12,872 bases of DNA from UBA5216 sp963924885 (GTDB taxonomy: Bacteria; Pseudomonadota; Gammaproteobacteria; Burkholderiales; SG8-41). The position numbers and the translations under genes are program-made. Under the pieces are notes generated by a model, which saw only the letters and a program-made list of their open reading frames with translations, had not been told where the DNA came from and made no database searches. The stretch covers positions 1 to 12,872 of the forward strand of contig CAWUUY010000410.1 in NCBI GenBank assembly GCA_963924885.1. Reading direction: 5' to 3'. Shown here in pieces: positions 6,537 to 12,872 of this stretch. Within the stretch, counting starts at the first letter, position 1. Every line of letters begins with the position of its first letter.

Positions 6537-7418
6537 ATGCAAATCGGATTCATCGGCCTCGGCGCCATGGGCGCCATCATCGTGTCGCGTTTAATGGCGG
6601 CGGGCCACGCCGTCACCGGCTGGAACCGCTCGCGCGATAAGGCCGAGGCGCTCATTCAGAACGGCATGCGCTGGGCCGCTACGCCGCGCGAGGTGGCCGC
6701 GCAATCGGAGATCGTATTCTCCATTGTCACCGACGCCGATGCGGTGAAATCCGTGGCGCTTGGCCCCGATGGCATTATTGCGGGTCTTCAAAAAGGCGGC
6801 ATCTATCTCGACATGAGCACCATCGCGCCGGAGCCCAGCCGCGCCATCGCCGCCGAATTCGCCAAGGCCGGTTTGACCATGCTCGACGCGCCCGTTTCCG
6901 GCAGCCCGGTGACACTGGTGCAAGGCAACGCTTCCACCATGGTCGGCGGCGACAAAGCCGCTTACGAGCGCGTGCTGCCGGTGCTCCTCGCCATCGGACC
7001 CAAATGCACTTACATCGGCGGCAACGGCCTCGCGGTGCAGATGAAGCTCTCGGTCAATTCGCTGTTGATGATCGAAGTGATTGCCTTTGGCGAGGCGGTA
7101 GCGCTGGCGGAAAAAGGCGGTGTATCGCGCGAGATCGCGGTGGATGCCATCTTAAAAAGTGTCGCTGCGTCGCCGGTGCTGGGCTATCGCGGGCCGTTCA
7201 TCCTTGAAGGTAAGATGCCTGCGGTGCCGCTGGCGGACGTGACCCTGCAACAAAAAGACATGCTGCTGGTGCTGGAACAAGGCCGTAAATTGGGCTCGCC
7301 CACGCCGCTGGCGGCAGCCGCCAATGAAATGATGAACGCCTGCCGCGGCTTGGGACTCGACCATTACGATTTTGTTATCGCACATCAGGCTTACCGAAAA
7401 CTGGGAGGACAGAAATAA
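6537..7418 (+). CDS. NAD(P)-dependent beta-hydroxyacid dehydrogenase (3-hydroxyisobutyrate dehydrogenase family)
   Basis: A 293-residue protein of normal family length. The N-terminal Rossmann motif is G7-L-G-A-M-G12. The substrate-binding signature D117-A-P-V-S-G-S follows, then the catalytic lysine K170 in M-K-L-S-V-N174. Enzymes of this family oxidise beta-hydroxy acids such as 3-hydroxyisobutyrate, or reduce semialdehydes such as tartronate semialdehyde, in the cytoplasm. The exact substrate cannot be assigned. AAGGA at 6524-6528 lies 8 bases before the ATG. Its TAA shares one base with the ATG of the cupin gene, so the two are translationally coupled and probably act in one pathway. Alternative annotations such as GlxR or MmsB are possible; the family itself is firm. 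Confidence 0.92.
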   Translation: MQIGFIGLGAMGAIIVSRLMAAGHAVTGWNRSRDKAEALIQNGMRWAATPREVAAQSEIVFSIVTDADAVKSVALGPDGIIAGLQKGGIYLDMSTIAPEPSRAIAAEFAKAGLTMLDAPVSGSPVTLVQGNASTMVGGDKAAYERVLPVLLAIGPKCTYIGGNGLAVQMKLSVNSLLMIEVIAFGEAVALAEKGGVSREIAVDAILKSVAASPVLGYRGPFILEGKMPAVPLADVTLQQKDMLLVLEQGRKLGSPTPLAAAANEMMNACRGLGLDHYDFVIAHQAYRKLGGQK

Positions 7419-7852
7419 TGAAACCCGATCAATACACTGCTTTGAAACCCTACAAAACCAGCCTGAAAGACGTGCCCAAGGTCGGCGGCCTCAAGGAGAA
7501 AGACGGCTGGATCAACATGCAGGTGCAGTTTTTGATTAACCAGAAAACCTGCAACTCCGACAAACTGTTGGTGGGTTGGACCGTGCTGCCGCCGGGCGCG
7601 CAACATGACCAGCATCGCCATTTCAACTGCGACGAATTCTGGATTGTCATCGAAGGCAGCGGCGTGATGTACGGCGAAAACGGCGAAGAAATTCCGTCCA
7701 GCAAGGGCGACGTGGTGTTCACTCCACGCGGCCACTGGCACGGCTTCAAAAACAACTCGACCGAAGACGTGGTGCTGGCCTGGGGTTGGAGCGGCGCCGG
7801 CTCGCTGGAGGCTGCCGGCTACGAATCCATCGAGGGCGGGCGTACACACTGA
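7418..7852 (+). CDS. Single-domain cupin protein
   Basis: A 144-residue protein carrying both cupin motifs in textbook form. Motif 1 is G60-(x5)-H66-x-H68-(x4)-E73-(x6)-G80, and motif 2 is G97-(x5)-P103-x-G105-(x2)-H108-(x3)-N112. His66, His68, Glu73 and His108 should bind a divalent metal. Such small cupins can be dioxygenases, isomerases, lyases or ligand-binding proteins, so the activity is open. The start overlaps the preceding stop (TAATG), with GGAGG at 7404-7408, nine bases upstream. The coupling suggests the cupin acts on the dehydrogenase's substrate or product. No signal peptide is present, so it is cytoplasmic. Confidence 0.9.
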   Translation: MKPDQYTALKPYKTSLKDVPKVGGLKEKDGWINMQVQFLINQKTCNSDKLLVGWTVLPPGAQHDQHRHFNCDEFWIVIEGSGVMYGENGEEIPSSKGDVVFTPRGHWHGFKNNSTEDVVLAWGWSGAGSLEAAGYESIEGGRTH

Positions 7853-7882
7853 ACGTCAAGAGCCTCGACACAGATTTCTGAA

Positions 7883-7999
7883 ATGACCAACACTCACATC
7901 ACCCGCGGCCTGACCGCGCACCCCGCCCAGCGCCGCGCGCGGCAAGCGGCTGCACGCGATGTCATTGTTACCGCTTCGATCACATTCACCGCAACATGA
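7883..7999 (+). CDS. Possible 38-residue ORF overlapping the next gene's start
   Basis: An ATG at 7883 opens a 38-residue frame (MTNTHITRGLTAHPAQR onward) that ends in TGA at 7997-7999. Its stop overlaps the following gene's ATG by four bases (ATGA), a classic coupling arrangement. The third codon positions are GC-rich like the neighbours. There is no Shine-Dalgarno and no recognised family. It could be a coupling peptide, the remains of a decayed gene, or chance. Confidence 0.25.
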   Translation: MTNTHITRGLTAHPAQRRARQAAARDVIVTASITFTAT

Positions 8000-8925
8000 G
8001 CCACATCATACTCACCGCCAAGAACGACAGACGCGTCGAGTTCTACGACGGCGCCAACCATACGCCGCTCGGAATGCTGGAGATGCCTGCGCCGGTGCAT
8101 GAACTCGCGTTATCGCCCGATGGCGCCAAGGCCTACGGCTCGGTATTCGGCGGCGGCGTGTTCGGCAAAAACAAAAACCCGGATCATCGCGTGGTGGTGA
8201 TCGATCTCGCGTCGCGCGCCATTGATGGTTATATCGATGCGGGCACGTATCTCGCGCCGCACGGCCTGATGTTCAGCGCGGATGGCCTGTTGTGGGTCAC
8301 GGCGGAACTGAACAACGCGATACTCGGCATTGATGTTGCGCAACGCAAGGTGGTCGCTGCCATCGACATCGGCGGCGCAGCGCATTGGCTAACACTTTCA
8401 CCTGACGGCACGCGCGCCTACGCCTCCCACAAACAAACACCGTGTCTGGGCATTATCGATCTGGTCAAACGGCGGGTCACCGGTCAGGTCACGATTCCGA
8501 ACCGCTGCGAAGGCGTGGCGCTATCCAAAGATGGTGCGAGGCTATATGTGGCGTCACATGCCGCAGCGGAACTGAATGTGATCGACACCCGCAACGACAA
8601 ACTGATTCAGAGCATCCGCATCCAGCGCACGGGCGAGGACAAAACCCAACTACGCCGCGTGCGTATCTCGCCGGATGAGCGTTGGTTGTTGTTCTCCTCG
8701 CATCAGGATGGCGAGGTTGCCGTATTCAAACTGCCCGATCTCGATCAAACCGCGCTGATTAAATCCGGCAAGGCGCCGATGGGATTTGGATTTTCAGCCG
8801 AGCCGGACTGCGCGCTGGTATGCAATCACGATGACGGCGTGGTGTCGCGGCTGGATCTGGCGACCGGCACGGTGAGCGGCTCATTCGCCACCGGCAACGG
8901 CTGCGAGTTTGTGGCGTATTACTGA
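7996..8925 (+). CDS. YncE-like (YVTN-type) beta-propeller protein
   Basis: A 309-residue protein of repeated blades with the S-P-D-G turn of YVTN/YncE propellers: LALSPDGAKAY, MFSADGLLWV, LTLSPDGTRAYAS, VALSKDGARLYVAS and RISPDERWLLFSS. The outer strands read VVVIDLASR, ILGIDVAQRK, LGIIDLVKRR and LNVIDTRNDK. Seven blades fit the length. No signal peptide is visible, unlike E. coli YncE, so it may be cytoplasmic. Residues facing the channel include H35, H89, H130, C171-E172 and C303-E304. Possible roles include lactone hydrolysis or scaffolding; neither is demonstrated. It lies 143 bp after the cupin gene. It is the last gene of the plus-strand series and is followed by a strong terminator. 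No Shine-Dalgarno is seen. Confidence 0.82.
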   Translation: MSHIILTAKNDRRVEFYDGANHTPLGMLEMPAPVHELALSPDGAKAYGSVFGGGVFGKNKNPDHRVVVIDLASRAIDGYIDAGTYLAPHGLMFSADGLLWVTAELNNAILGIDVAQRKVVAAIDIGGAAHWLTLSPDGTRAYASHKQTPCLGIIDLVKRRVTGQVTIPNRCEGVALSKDGARLYVASHAAAELNVIDTRNDKLIQSIRIQRTGEDKTQLRRVRISPDERWLLFSSHQDGEVAVFKLPDLDQTALIKSGKAPMGFGFSAEPDCALVCNHDDGVVSRLDLATGTVSGSFATGNGCEFVAYY

Positions 8926-9040
8926 ACGGAGCACCTACAACAAAAGGTTCATCAGACAATTTCGAGGATCAAGTCGCCTCGCGTCCTTCAAGTTGAGCTT
9001 GGGGTTTGACGCCCTCACGCAAAAGTCAGACGAGCCAAAC

Positions 9041-9073
9041 AAAAAAGCCGTGGCATGTAGCCGCGGCTTTTTT
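9041..9073. terminator. Two-way rho-independent terminator
   Basis: AAAAAAGCCGTGG (9041-9053) pairs with CCGCGGCTTTTTT (9061-9073) over 13 bp, including one G-U pair, with a 7-base loop. A T-run follows the stem on each strand, so it can stop both the plus-strand propeller unit and the convergent pckG transcript, whose stop codon is 18 bp away. Confidence 0.9.
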
Positions 9074-9090
9074 GCGACAGAATCACCGAA

Positions 9091-10935
9091 TTACAGCGCT
9101 TTTTCCAGTTGCTTGCGCTGCTCGATCATCTCCGCCGGCATGCGCGCCGCCAGTTCGCCGAACAGACGCCCGTGGTCCTTGACCTCAGCTTGCCACAATT
9201 GCTTGTCAACCTTGGTCAGTTCCTCGAACGCGGCCTTGGTGAAGCCGTCGATGCCCGCCAGTTCCATGTCTTCGTAGCGCGGCATTTTGCCGACCGGCGT
9301 ATCCACCGCACCGCCCTTGCCTTCGCAGCGCTCGATGATCCACTTCAGAACGCGCATGTTCTCGCCAAAACCGGGCCACATGAACTTGCCGTGTTCGTCG
9401 CGGCGGAACCAGTTGACCGCGAAAATTTTCGGCGCGGCGGCTGCCGTCAGCATTTTGCCAACTTTCAGCCAGTGGCTGAAATAGTCGCCGAAGTGGTAGC
9501 CGCAAAACGGTAGCATCGCAAACGGATCACGGCGGACTACGCCCATTTTACCGACGCTGGCGGCGGTGGTCTCGGATGCCATGGTGGCGGCCATATAGAC
9601 GCCATGCGTCCAGTCCTTGGCTTCCACCACCAGCGGCACCGTCGTTGTGCGACGACCGCCAAACAGGAACGCACTGATCGGCACGCCGGCGGGGTTTTCC
9701 CAATCCGGGTCAATACACGGAATCTGCGACGCGGCCACGGTAAAGCGCGCGTTCGGATGCGCGGCGGGTTTTTCGCCGTCCGGATCCCACAGTTTGCCCT
9801 GCCAGTCGGTCAGGTGCATCGGCGGGGTTTGCGACAGGCCTTCCCACCACACATCGCCGTCGGGCGTCATCGCCACGTTGGTGAAAATGGTGTCCTTGTT
9901 TAGCGCCGCCAGACAGTTCGGGTTGGTGAATTCAGACGTGCCGGGCGCCACGCCAAACGCGCCGGCTTCCGGGTTAATCGCATACAGCCGCCCATCGGCG
10001 CCGGGTTTGATCCACGCAATGTCTTCGCCGATGGTGGTGACTGTCCAGCCTTGCAGTTCTTTTGGTGGAATCAGCATCGCCAGATTGGTTTTGCCGCAGG
10101 CGCTGGGGAAAGCCGCCGCGATGTAGTGCTTTTTGCCACCTGGCGGCTGGATGCCGAGGATCAACATGTGCTCGGCGAGCCAGCCTTGCTCGCGCGCCAT
10201 GATCGAGGCGATGCGCAGCGCGAAACATTTTTTTCCCAGCAGCGCGTTGCCGCCGTAGCCCGAACCAAACGACCAGATCAGTTTTTCTTCGGGGAAATGC
10301 ACAATGTATTTGTGCTCTTTGTTGCTGGGCCACACCACGTCCTTCTGGCCCGGCGCCAGCGGCGCACCCACGCTGTGCAGGCACGGCACAAAGAATTTAT
10401 CCGTGCCCAGCAAATCCAGCACCGCGCGGCCGATGCGCGTCATCACGCGCATGCTTACCACCACGTACGGCGAATCGGTCAACTCGACACCAATGTGCGA
10501 AATGTGCGAACCCAGCGGCCCCATGCTGAACGGGATCACATACATGGTGCGCCCGCGCATGCAACCATCGGTGATTTTGGTCAGCGTTGCGCGCATTTCT
10601 TCGGGTGCGACCCAGTTGTTGTTGGGGCCGGCGTCTTCCTTGTTTTTGCTGCACACGAACGTGCGGTCTTCCATGCGCGCCACGTCGTCCGGATCGGAAC
10701 GGGTCAAAAAACAGCCGGGACGCTTTTCCTGATTCAGCCGGATCAGCATGCCGGTGGCCACCATTTCACTGCACAGGCGGTAATATTCGGCTTGCGAGCC
10801 GTCGCACCAGTAGATGCGGTCGGGCTTGGTGAGTTGCGCGACTTCGGCGACCCATGCCTTCAATTTGGCGTGATTCACGTAGGCGGGTGCCTCGGTGGCG
10901 GTTGGGCGTGCAGCGGTGGCGGCGGTGGGCGTCAT
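9091..10935 (-). CDS. pckG: Phosphoenolpyruvate carboxykinase (GTP)
   Basis: A 614-residue protein matching GTP-dependent PEPCK in length and motifs. It converts oxaloacetate and GTP to PEP, GDP and CO2, the first committed step of gluconeogenesis from C4 acids. The nucleotide-binding P-loop region reads F276-P-S-A-C280-G-K282-T283-N284, including the reactive cysteine typical of the GTP class. Others are SFGSGYGGNALLGKKCF, F423-L-F-G-G-R-R429, RRDPFAMLPFCGYH and N508-W-F-R-R-D513. The ATP-dependent family has a different P-loop context. AGGAGG at 10943-10948 lies seven bases before the ATG, the best ribosome binding site in the window, consistent with high expression. The gene stands alone between its terminator and an AT-rich leader. 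It looks intact. Confidence 0.97.
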   Translation of the reverse strand: MTPTAATAARPTATEAPAYVNHAKLKAWVAEVAQLTKPDRIYWCDGSQAEYYRLCSEMVATGMLIRLNQEKRPGCFLTRSDPDDVARMEDRTFVCSKNKEDAGPNNNWVAPEEMRATLTKITDGCMRGRTMYVIPFSMGPLGSHISHIGVELTDSPYVVVSMRVMTRIGRAVLDLLGTDKFFVPCLHSVGAPLAPGQKDVVWPSNKEHKYIVHFPEEKLIWSFGSGYGGNALLGKKCFALRIASIMAREQGWLAEHMLILGIQPPGGKKHYIAAAFPSACGKTNLAMLIPPKELQGWTVTTIGEDIAWIKPGADGRLYAINPEAGAFGVAPGTSEFTNPNCLAALNKDTIFTNVAMTPDGDVWWEGLSQTPPMHLTDWQGKLWDPDGEKPAAHPNARFTVAASQIPCIDPDWENPAGVPISAFLFGGRRTTTVPLVVEAKDWTHGVYMAATMASETTAASVGKMGVVRRDPFAMLPFCGYHFGDYFSHWLKVGKMLTAAAAPKIFAVNWFRRDEHGKFMWPGFGENMRVLKWIIERCEGKGGAVDTPVGKMPRYEDMELAGIDGFTKAAFEELTKVDKQLWQAEVKDHGRLFGELAARMPAEMIEQRKQLEKAL

Positions 10936-11071
10936 GGCCGTCCCTCCTCGGTTATTAAATATCGTTAAAAAACAATGGCAAAGCGAACTCTTGTGATGTC
11001 ACCGAGGGCTCGCTCTGCAAAATGGGCACTACGTCAGGGGTGCGATTTTACCCGATTTGTCGCGCCGTCCG
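10936..11071 (-). promoter_or_regulatory. AT-rich upstream region of pckG
   Basis: The 136 bp between the MFS gene stop and the pckG start contain a run of A/T-rich sequence at about 10952-10980 next to the strong Shine-Dalgarno. TTGCCA and TATTTA boxes occur on the minus strand but are only 14 bp apart, so I do not name a specific promoter. No terminator of the MFS gene is evident, so read-through into pckG is possible. Confidence 0.35.
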
Positions 11072-12250
11072 CTATGTTGAGCTTGCGATGCGCCGCCGCG
11101 CGCCTAGCCACACCAGCGACGCGCCAACGGCGACCAGAAATGGTATCGCCAGCAGGTTCAGGCGCTCCCATCCTTGCAGCGTGAACAACGCGCCCGAAAA
11201 CAGCGAACTCATCGCCAGCGTAATAAAGATGGCCGATTCATTGAACCCCTGCGCGGTGGCTTTTTCCGCCGGCGTGTAGGTTTCCGTCAACAGCGTGGTG
11301 GCACCCACGTACATAAAATTCCAGCCGACGCCGACCAGCACCATCGCCAGCCAGAAATTCCAGATTTCAACGCCGTGCAGCGCAATCGCCACGCACAACA
11401 GATTCAGCGCGACACCCGTCACCATGATCGTCATCAGCCCAAAGCGTTTAATCAGCGCCCCGGTAAAAAACGACGGCACGAACATGCCGAGAATGTGCCA
11501 CTGGATCACAAACGCGGCTTCCTTGAACGGATACTGGCAGGCGTGCATCGCCAGCGGCGTCGCGGTCATCAACAGATTCATCACGCCGTAGCTGATGGCG
11601 CCGGTGGTCACCGCGATGATGAACGCAGGCTGGCGTGCAAGCTCTGTCAGATTACGCCCGCCGCCTTTTTTCTCGTCGTCGCTGGGCGGCGGGATGTTCA
11701 GCCGGCTTTGCACCGCGATCGCCAGCACGCAAAACAGCGTCAGCGACAGATACGACCCCACGAACGCCGGCGCCCACAAATCCTTGGTGAGCTTGCTCGT
11801 CTCCGGCCCGACAATGGCGCCGACGATGCCGCCCGCCAGCACCAGCGAAATCGCTTTCGACTTGAAATCCACGCTGGCCACGTCCGCTGCGGCGAAACGA
11901 TAATACTGTGCCGTGGCGTTGTAACCACCCAGCACCATCGTTCCCGCGCACAGCAGCCAAAAAATTTGCAGGTAAATCGCCAGCGCGCAAATCAGCGCGC
12001 CGACGATGCCGATAGTGGAACCGGCCATGAAACCGTTGCGCCGTCCGAAGCGCCTCATCATCACCGACGCCGCCATCGTGGTCAGCGCGCCGCCGCACAC
12101 ATAACCCGTGACCGGCAACGTCGCCAGCGCGGGCGCGGGCGTGAGCGCCAATCCCGCCAGTCCGGTAGTGGCGATCATGATCGAGTTGTTGGTCATCAAC
12201 AGCGCCTGGCATGTTGACAGTAAGCCTATGTTTTTATTGATATTTATCAT
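11072..12250 (-). CDS. Major facilitator superfamily (MFS) transporter
   Basis: From the ATG at 12250 the protein has 392 residues and a run of about twelve hydrophobic segments, as expected for a 12-helix MFS carrier in the inner membrane. The loop after helix 2 carries the basic motif-A remnant M-R-R-F-G-R-R-N-G (about 65-73). Other landmarks are GPETSKLTKDLWAPAFVGSY and, near the end, VGVGWNFMYVGATTLLTE. Substrate and direction of transport are unknown. The frame is open to an ATG at 12370, but the extra 40 residues would be encoded by the heptamer repeat DNA and do not look like protein, so 12250 is preferred. No clear Shine-Dalgarno precedes it. pckG follows 136 bp downstream, and a second MFS gene diverges upstream. 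Confidence 0.88.
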   Translation of the reverse strand: MININKNIGLLSTCQALLMTNNSIMIATTGLAGLALTPAPALATLPVTGYVCGGALTTMAASVMMRRFGRRNGFMAGSTIGIVGALICALAIYLQIFWLLCAGTMVLGGYNATAQYYRFAAADVASVDFKSKAISLVLAGGIVGAIVGPETSKLTKDLWAPAFVGSYLSLTLFCVLAIAVQSRLNIPPPSDDEKKGGGRNLTELARQPAFIIAVTTGAISYGVMNLLMTATPLAMHACQYPFKEAAFVIQWHILGMFVPSFFTGALIKRFGLMTIMVTGVALNLLCVAIALHGVEIWNFWLAMVLVGVGWNFMYVGATTLLTETYTPAEKATAQGFNESAIFITLAMSSLFSGALFTLQGWERLNLLAIPFLVAVGASLVWLGARRRIASST

Positions 12251-12260
12251 ATCCAGTCGA

Positions 12261-12348
12261 GAATTCGGCGTTGGGCGTTGGGCGTGGGTTCGTAGCATGC
12301 CACGGATGCAGTGACTCCGAACTCTAAACGCCCAACGCCAAACTTGCA
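12261..12348. repeat. Paired inverted arrays of a 7-bp repeat
   Basis: On the minus strand 12285-12265 reads as three exact heptamers: ACGCCCA, ACGCCCA, ACGCCGA. On the plus strand 12314-12348 reads ACTCCGA, ACTCTAA, ACGCCCA, ACGCCAA, ACTTGCA, in the same 7-bp phase. The arrays face each other across 28 bp and contain a perfect 13-bp inverted repeat (12267-12279 with 12327-12339). Such short tandemly repeated heptamers are known in some bacteria, cyanobacteria among them. Here they fill the divergent region between two MFS genes. Confidence 0.7.
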
Positions 12349-12392
12349 CGCACGATTGCGCGCCAACCATTTCTGCTACGCTGCTTTAACCC

Positions 12393-12872
12393 ATGTCCCT
12401 GCTCAACTTTTCGCTGCTGCCCGCCGGTACCATGATCGATGCGCGCCGCTTGTTTGCGGCGCGTGCCTTGCGCGCGTTTGCCGACGGTTATGTAGCCTTG
12501 CTGCTGCCGTACTACCTGACGCTGCTGGGCTACAACGCGCTGGAGATCGGCATCCTCATCACGGCGACGCTGCTCGGCTCCGGTGCGATGACGCTGGGCG
12601 CGGGCTCGATCGCCCACCGCTATCGTAGCCGCAGTCTGCTGGCAGTGGCGTCGCTGCTGATGGCGGCCTCGGGCCTGGGCATCACGCTGGCGACGGATTT
12701 CTGGCCGCTGCTTATCATTGCCTTGATCGGCACGTTAAATCCTTCCAGCGGCGATGTCAGCGTGTTTTTGCCGCTGGAGCAAACCCTGCTCACCCACACC
12801 ACGCCCGCGACGTCACGCACTGCGCTGTTTGCGCGCTACAGCTTGATCGCGGCACTGGCGGCGGCCATCGGC
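12393..12872 (+). CDS. MFS transporter (C-terminus cut by window edge)
   Basis: The frame runs open from the ATG at 12393 to the window end, giving 160 residues. Hydrophobic segments at about 31-48, 51-73, 82-100 and 104-117 fit the first helices of an MFS carrier. The stretch N116-P-S-S-G-D-V-S-V-F-L-P-L-E-Q130 is a strong family landmark between early helices. A start at M14 (12432) is possible, since neither ATG has a Shine-Dalgarno. It differs clearly in sequence from the divergent MFS gene, so the two are not a recent duplication. The substrate is unknown. Confidence 0.83.
   Translation, partial: MSLLNFSLLPAGTMIDARRLFAARALRAFADGYVALLLPYYLTLLGYNALEIGILITATLLGSGAMTLGAGSIAHRYRSRSLLAVASLLMAASGLGITLATDFWPLLIIALIGTLNPSSGDVSVFLPLEQTLLTHTTPATSRTALFARYSLIAALAAAIG

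Noticed and set aside
8926..9040. Small hairpins between the YncE-like gene and the terminator (such as CGAGG/CCTCG at 8963-8981)
   Set aside because: The stems are only 4-5 bp and expected by chance at this base composition.
10051..10968. Plus-strand open frame of 305 codons opposite pckG
   Set aside because: pckG is certain on the minus strand, and this frame has no recognisable domain and a composition typical of an antisense shadow.
11174..12217. Long plus-strand open frame of 347 codons
   Set aside because: It is antisense to the MFS gene. Its translation is dominated by Arg, His and Gln with no hydrophobic core or motif, as expected from the opposite strand of GC-rich coding DNA.
12261..12348. 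CRISPR array or attachment site
   Set aside because: The repeats are only 7 bp, contiguous and without unique spacers, and no integrase, cas gene or tRNA is adjacent.
12251..12370. Upstream start for the minus-strand MFS gene
   Set aside because: The extra 40 residues are a translation of the heptamer repeat region and do not resemble a transporter N-terminus.

Overview
The window looks like a chromosomal segment of a GC-rich betaproteobacterium, most likely Burkholderiales. The reasons are an orphan Bug/TctC-type solute-binding protein (a family greatly expanded in that order), a GTP-dependent PEP carboxykinase, and strongly GC-biased codon use. Nothing points to a phage, plasmid, CRISPR array, rRNA or tRNA. 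Family assignments come from motifs read by eye, not from database searches.

Layout. Positions 1-3726 are read on the minus strand: a truncated D-2-hydroxyacid dehydrogenase (1-582), a cluster of REP-like palindromes (626-756), a Phd/VapC-type toxin-antitoxin pair with its own operator (775-1482), and a two-gene unit in which a Bug solute-binding protein (2761-3726) precedes a His/Cys-rich LVIVD-type beta-propeller (1498-2733). A divergent control region (3727-3885) with a 10-bp inverted repeat leads to a tightly packed plus-strand series: an SGNH/GDSL lipoprotein, a small three-helix membrane protein, a membrane-anchored EEP-family phosphohydrolase, a 3-hydroxyisobutyrate-dehydrogenase-like enzyme, a cupin, and a YncE-like beta-propeller (3886-8925). 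A strong two-way terminator (9041-9073) separates this from the convergent pckG gene (9091-10935). Upstream of pckG lie a minus-strand MFS transporter (11072-12250) and a divergent, truncated MFS transporter (12393 to the window end). Between these two are paired arrays of a 7-bp repeat.

How the genes may work together. The Bug protein would capture an organic acid in the periplasm. The two dehydrogenases, the cupin and the two beta-propellers could belong to an uncharacterised organic-acid or lactone catabolic module, and PckG would feed C4 products into gluconeogenesis. This link rests on gene order and family habits only. The least described elements are the LVIVD propeller with a histidine at the entry of successive inner strands, the paired heptamer arrays, and the three-unit REP-like cluster. 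No single complete new defence or mobile system is evident.
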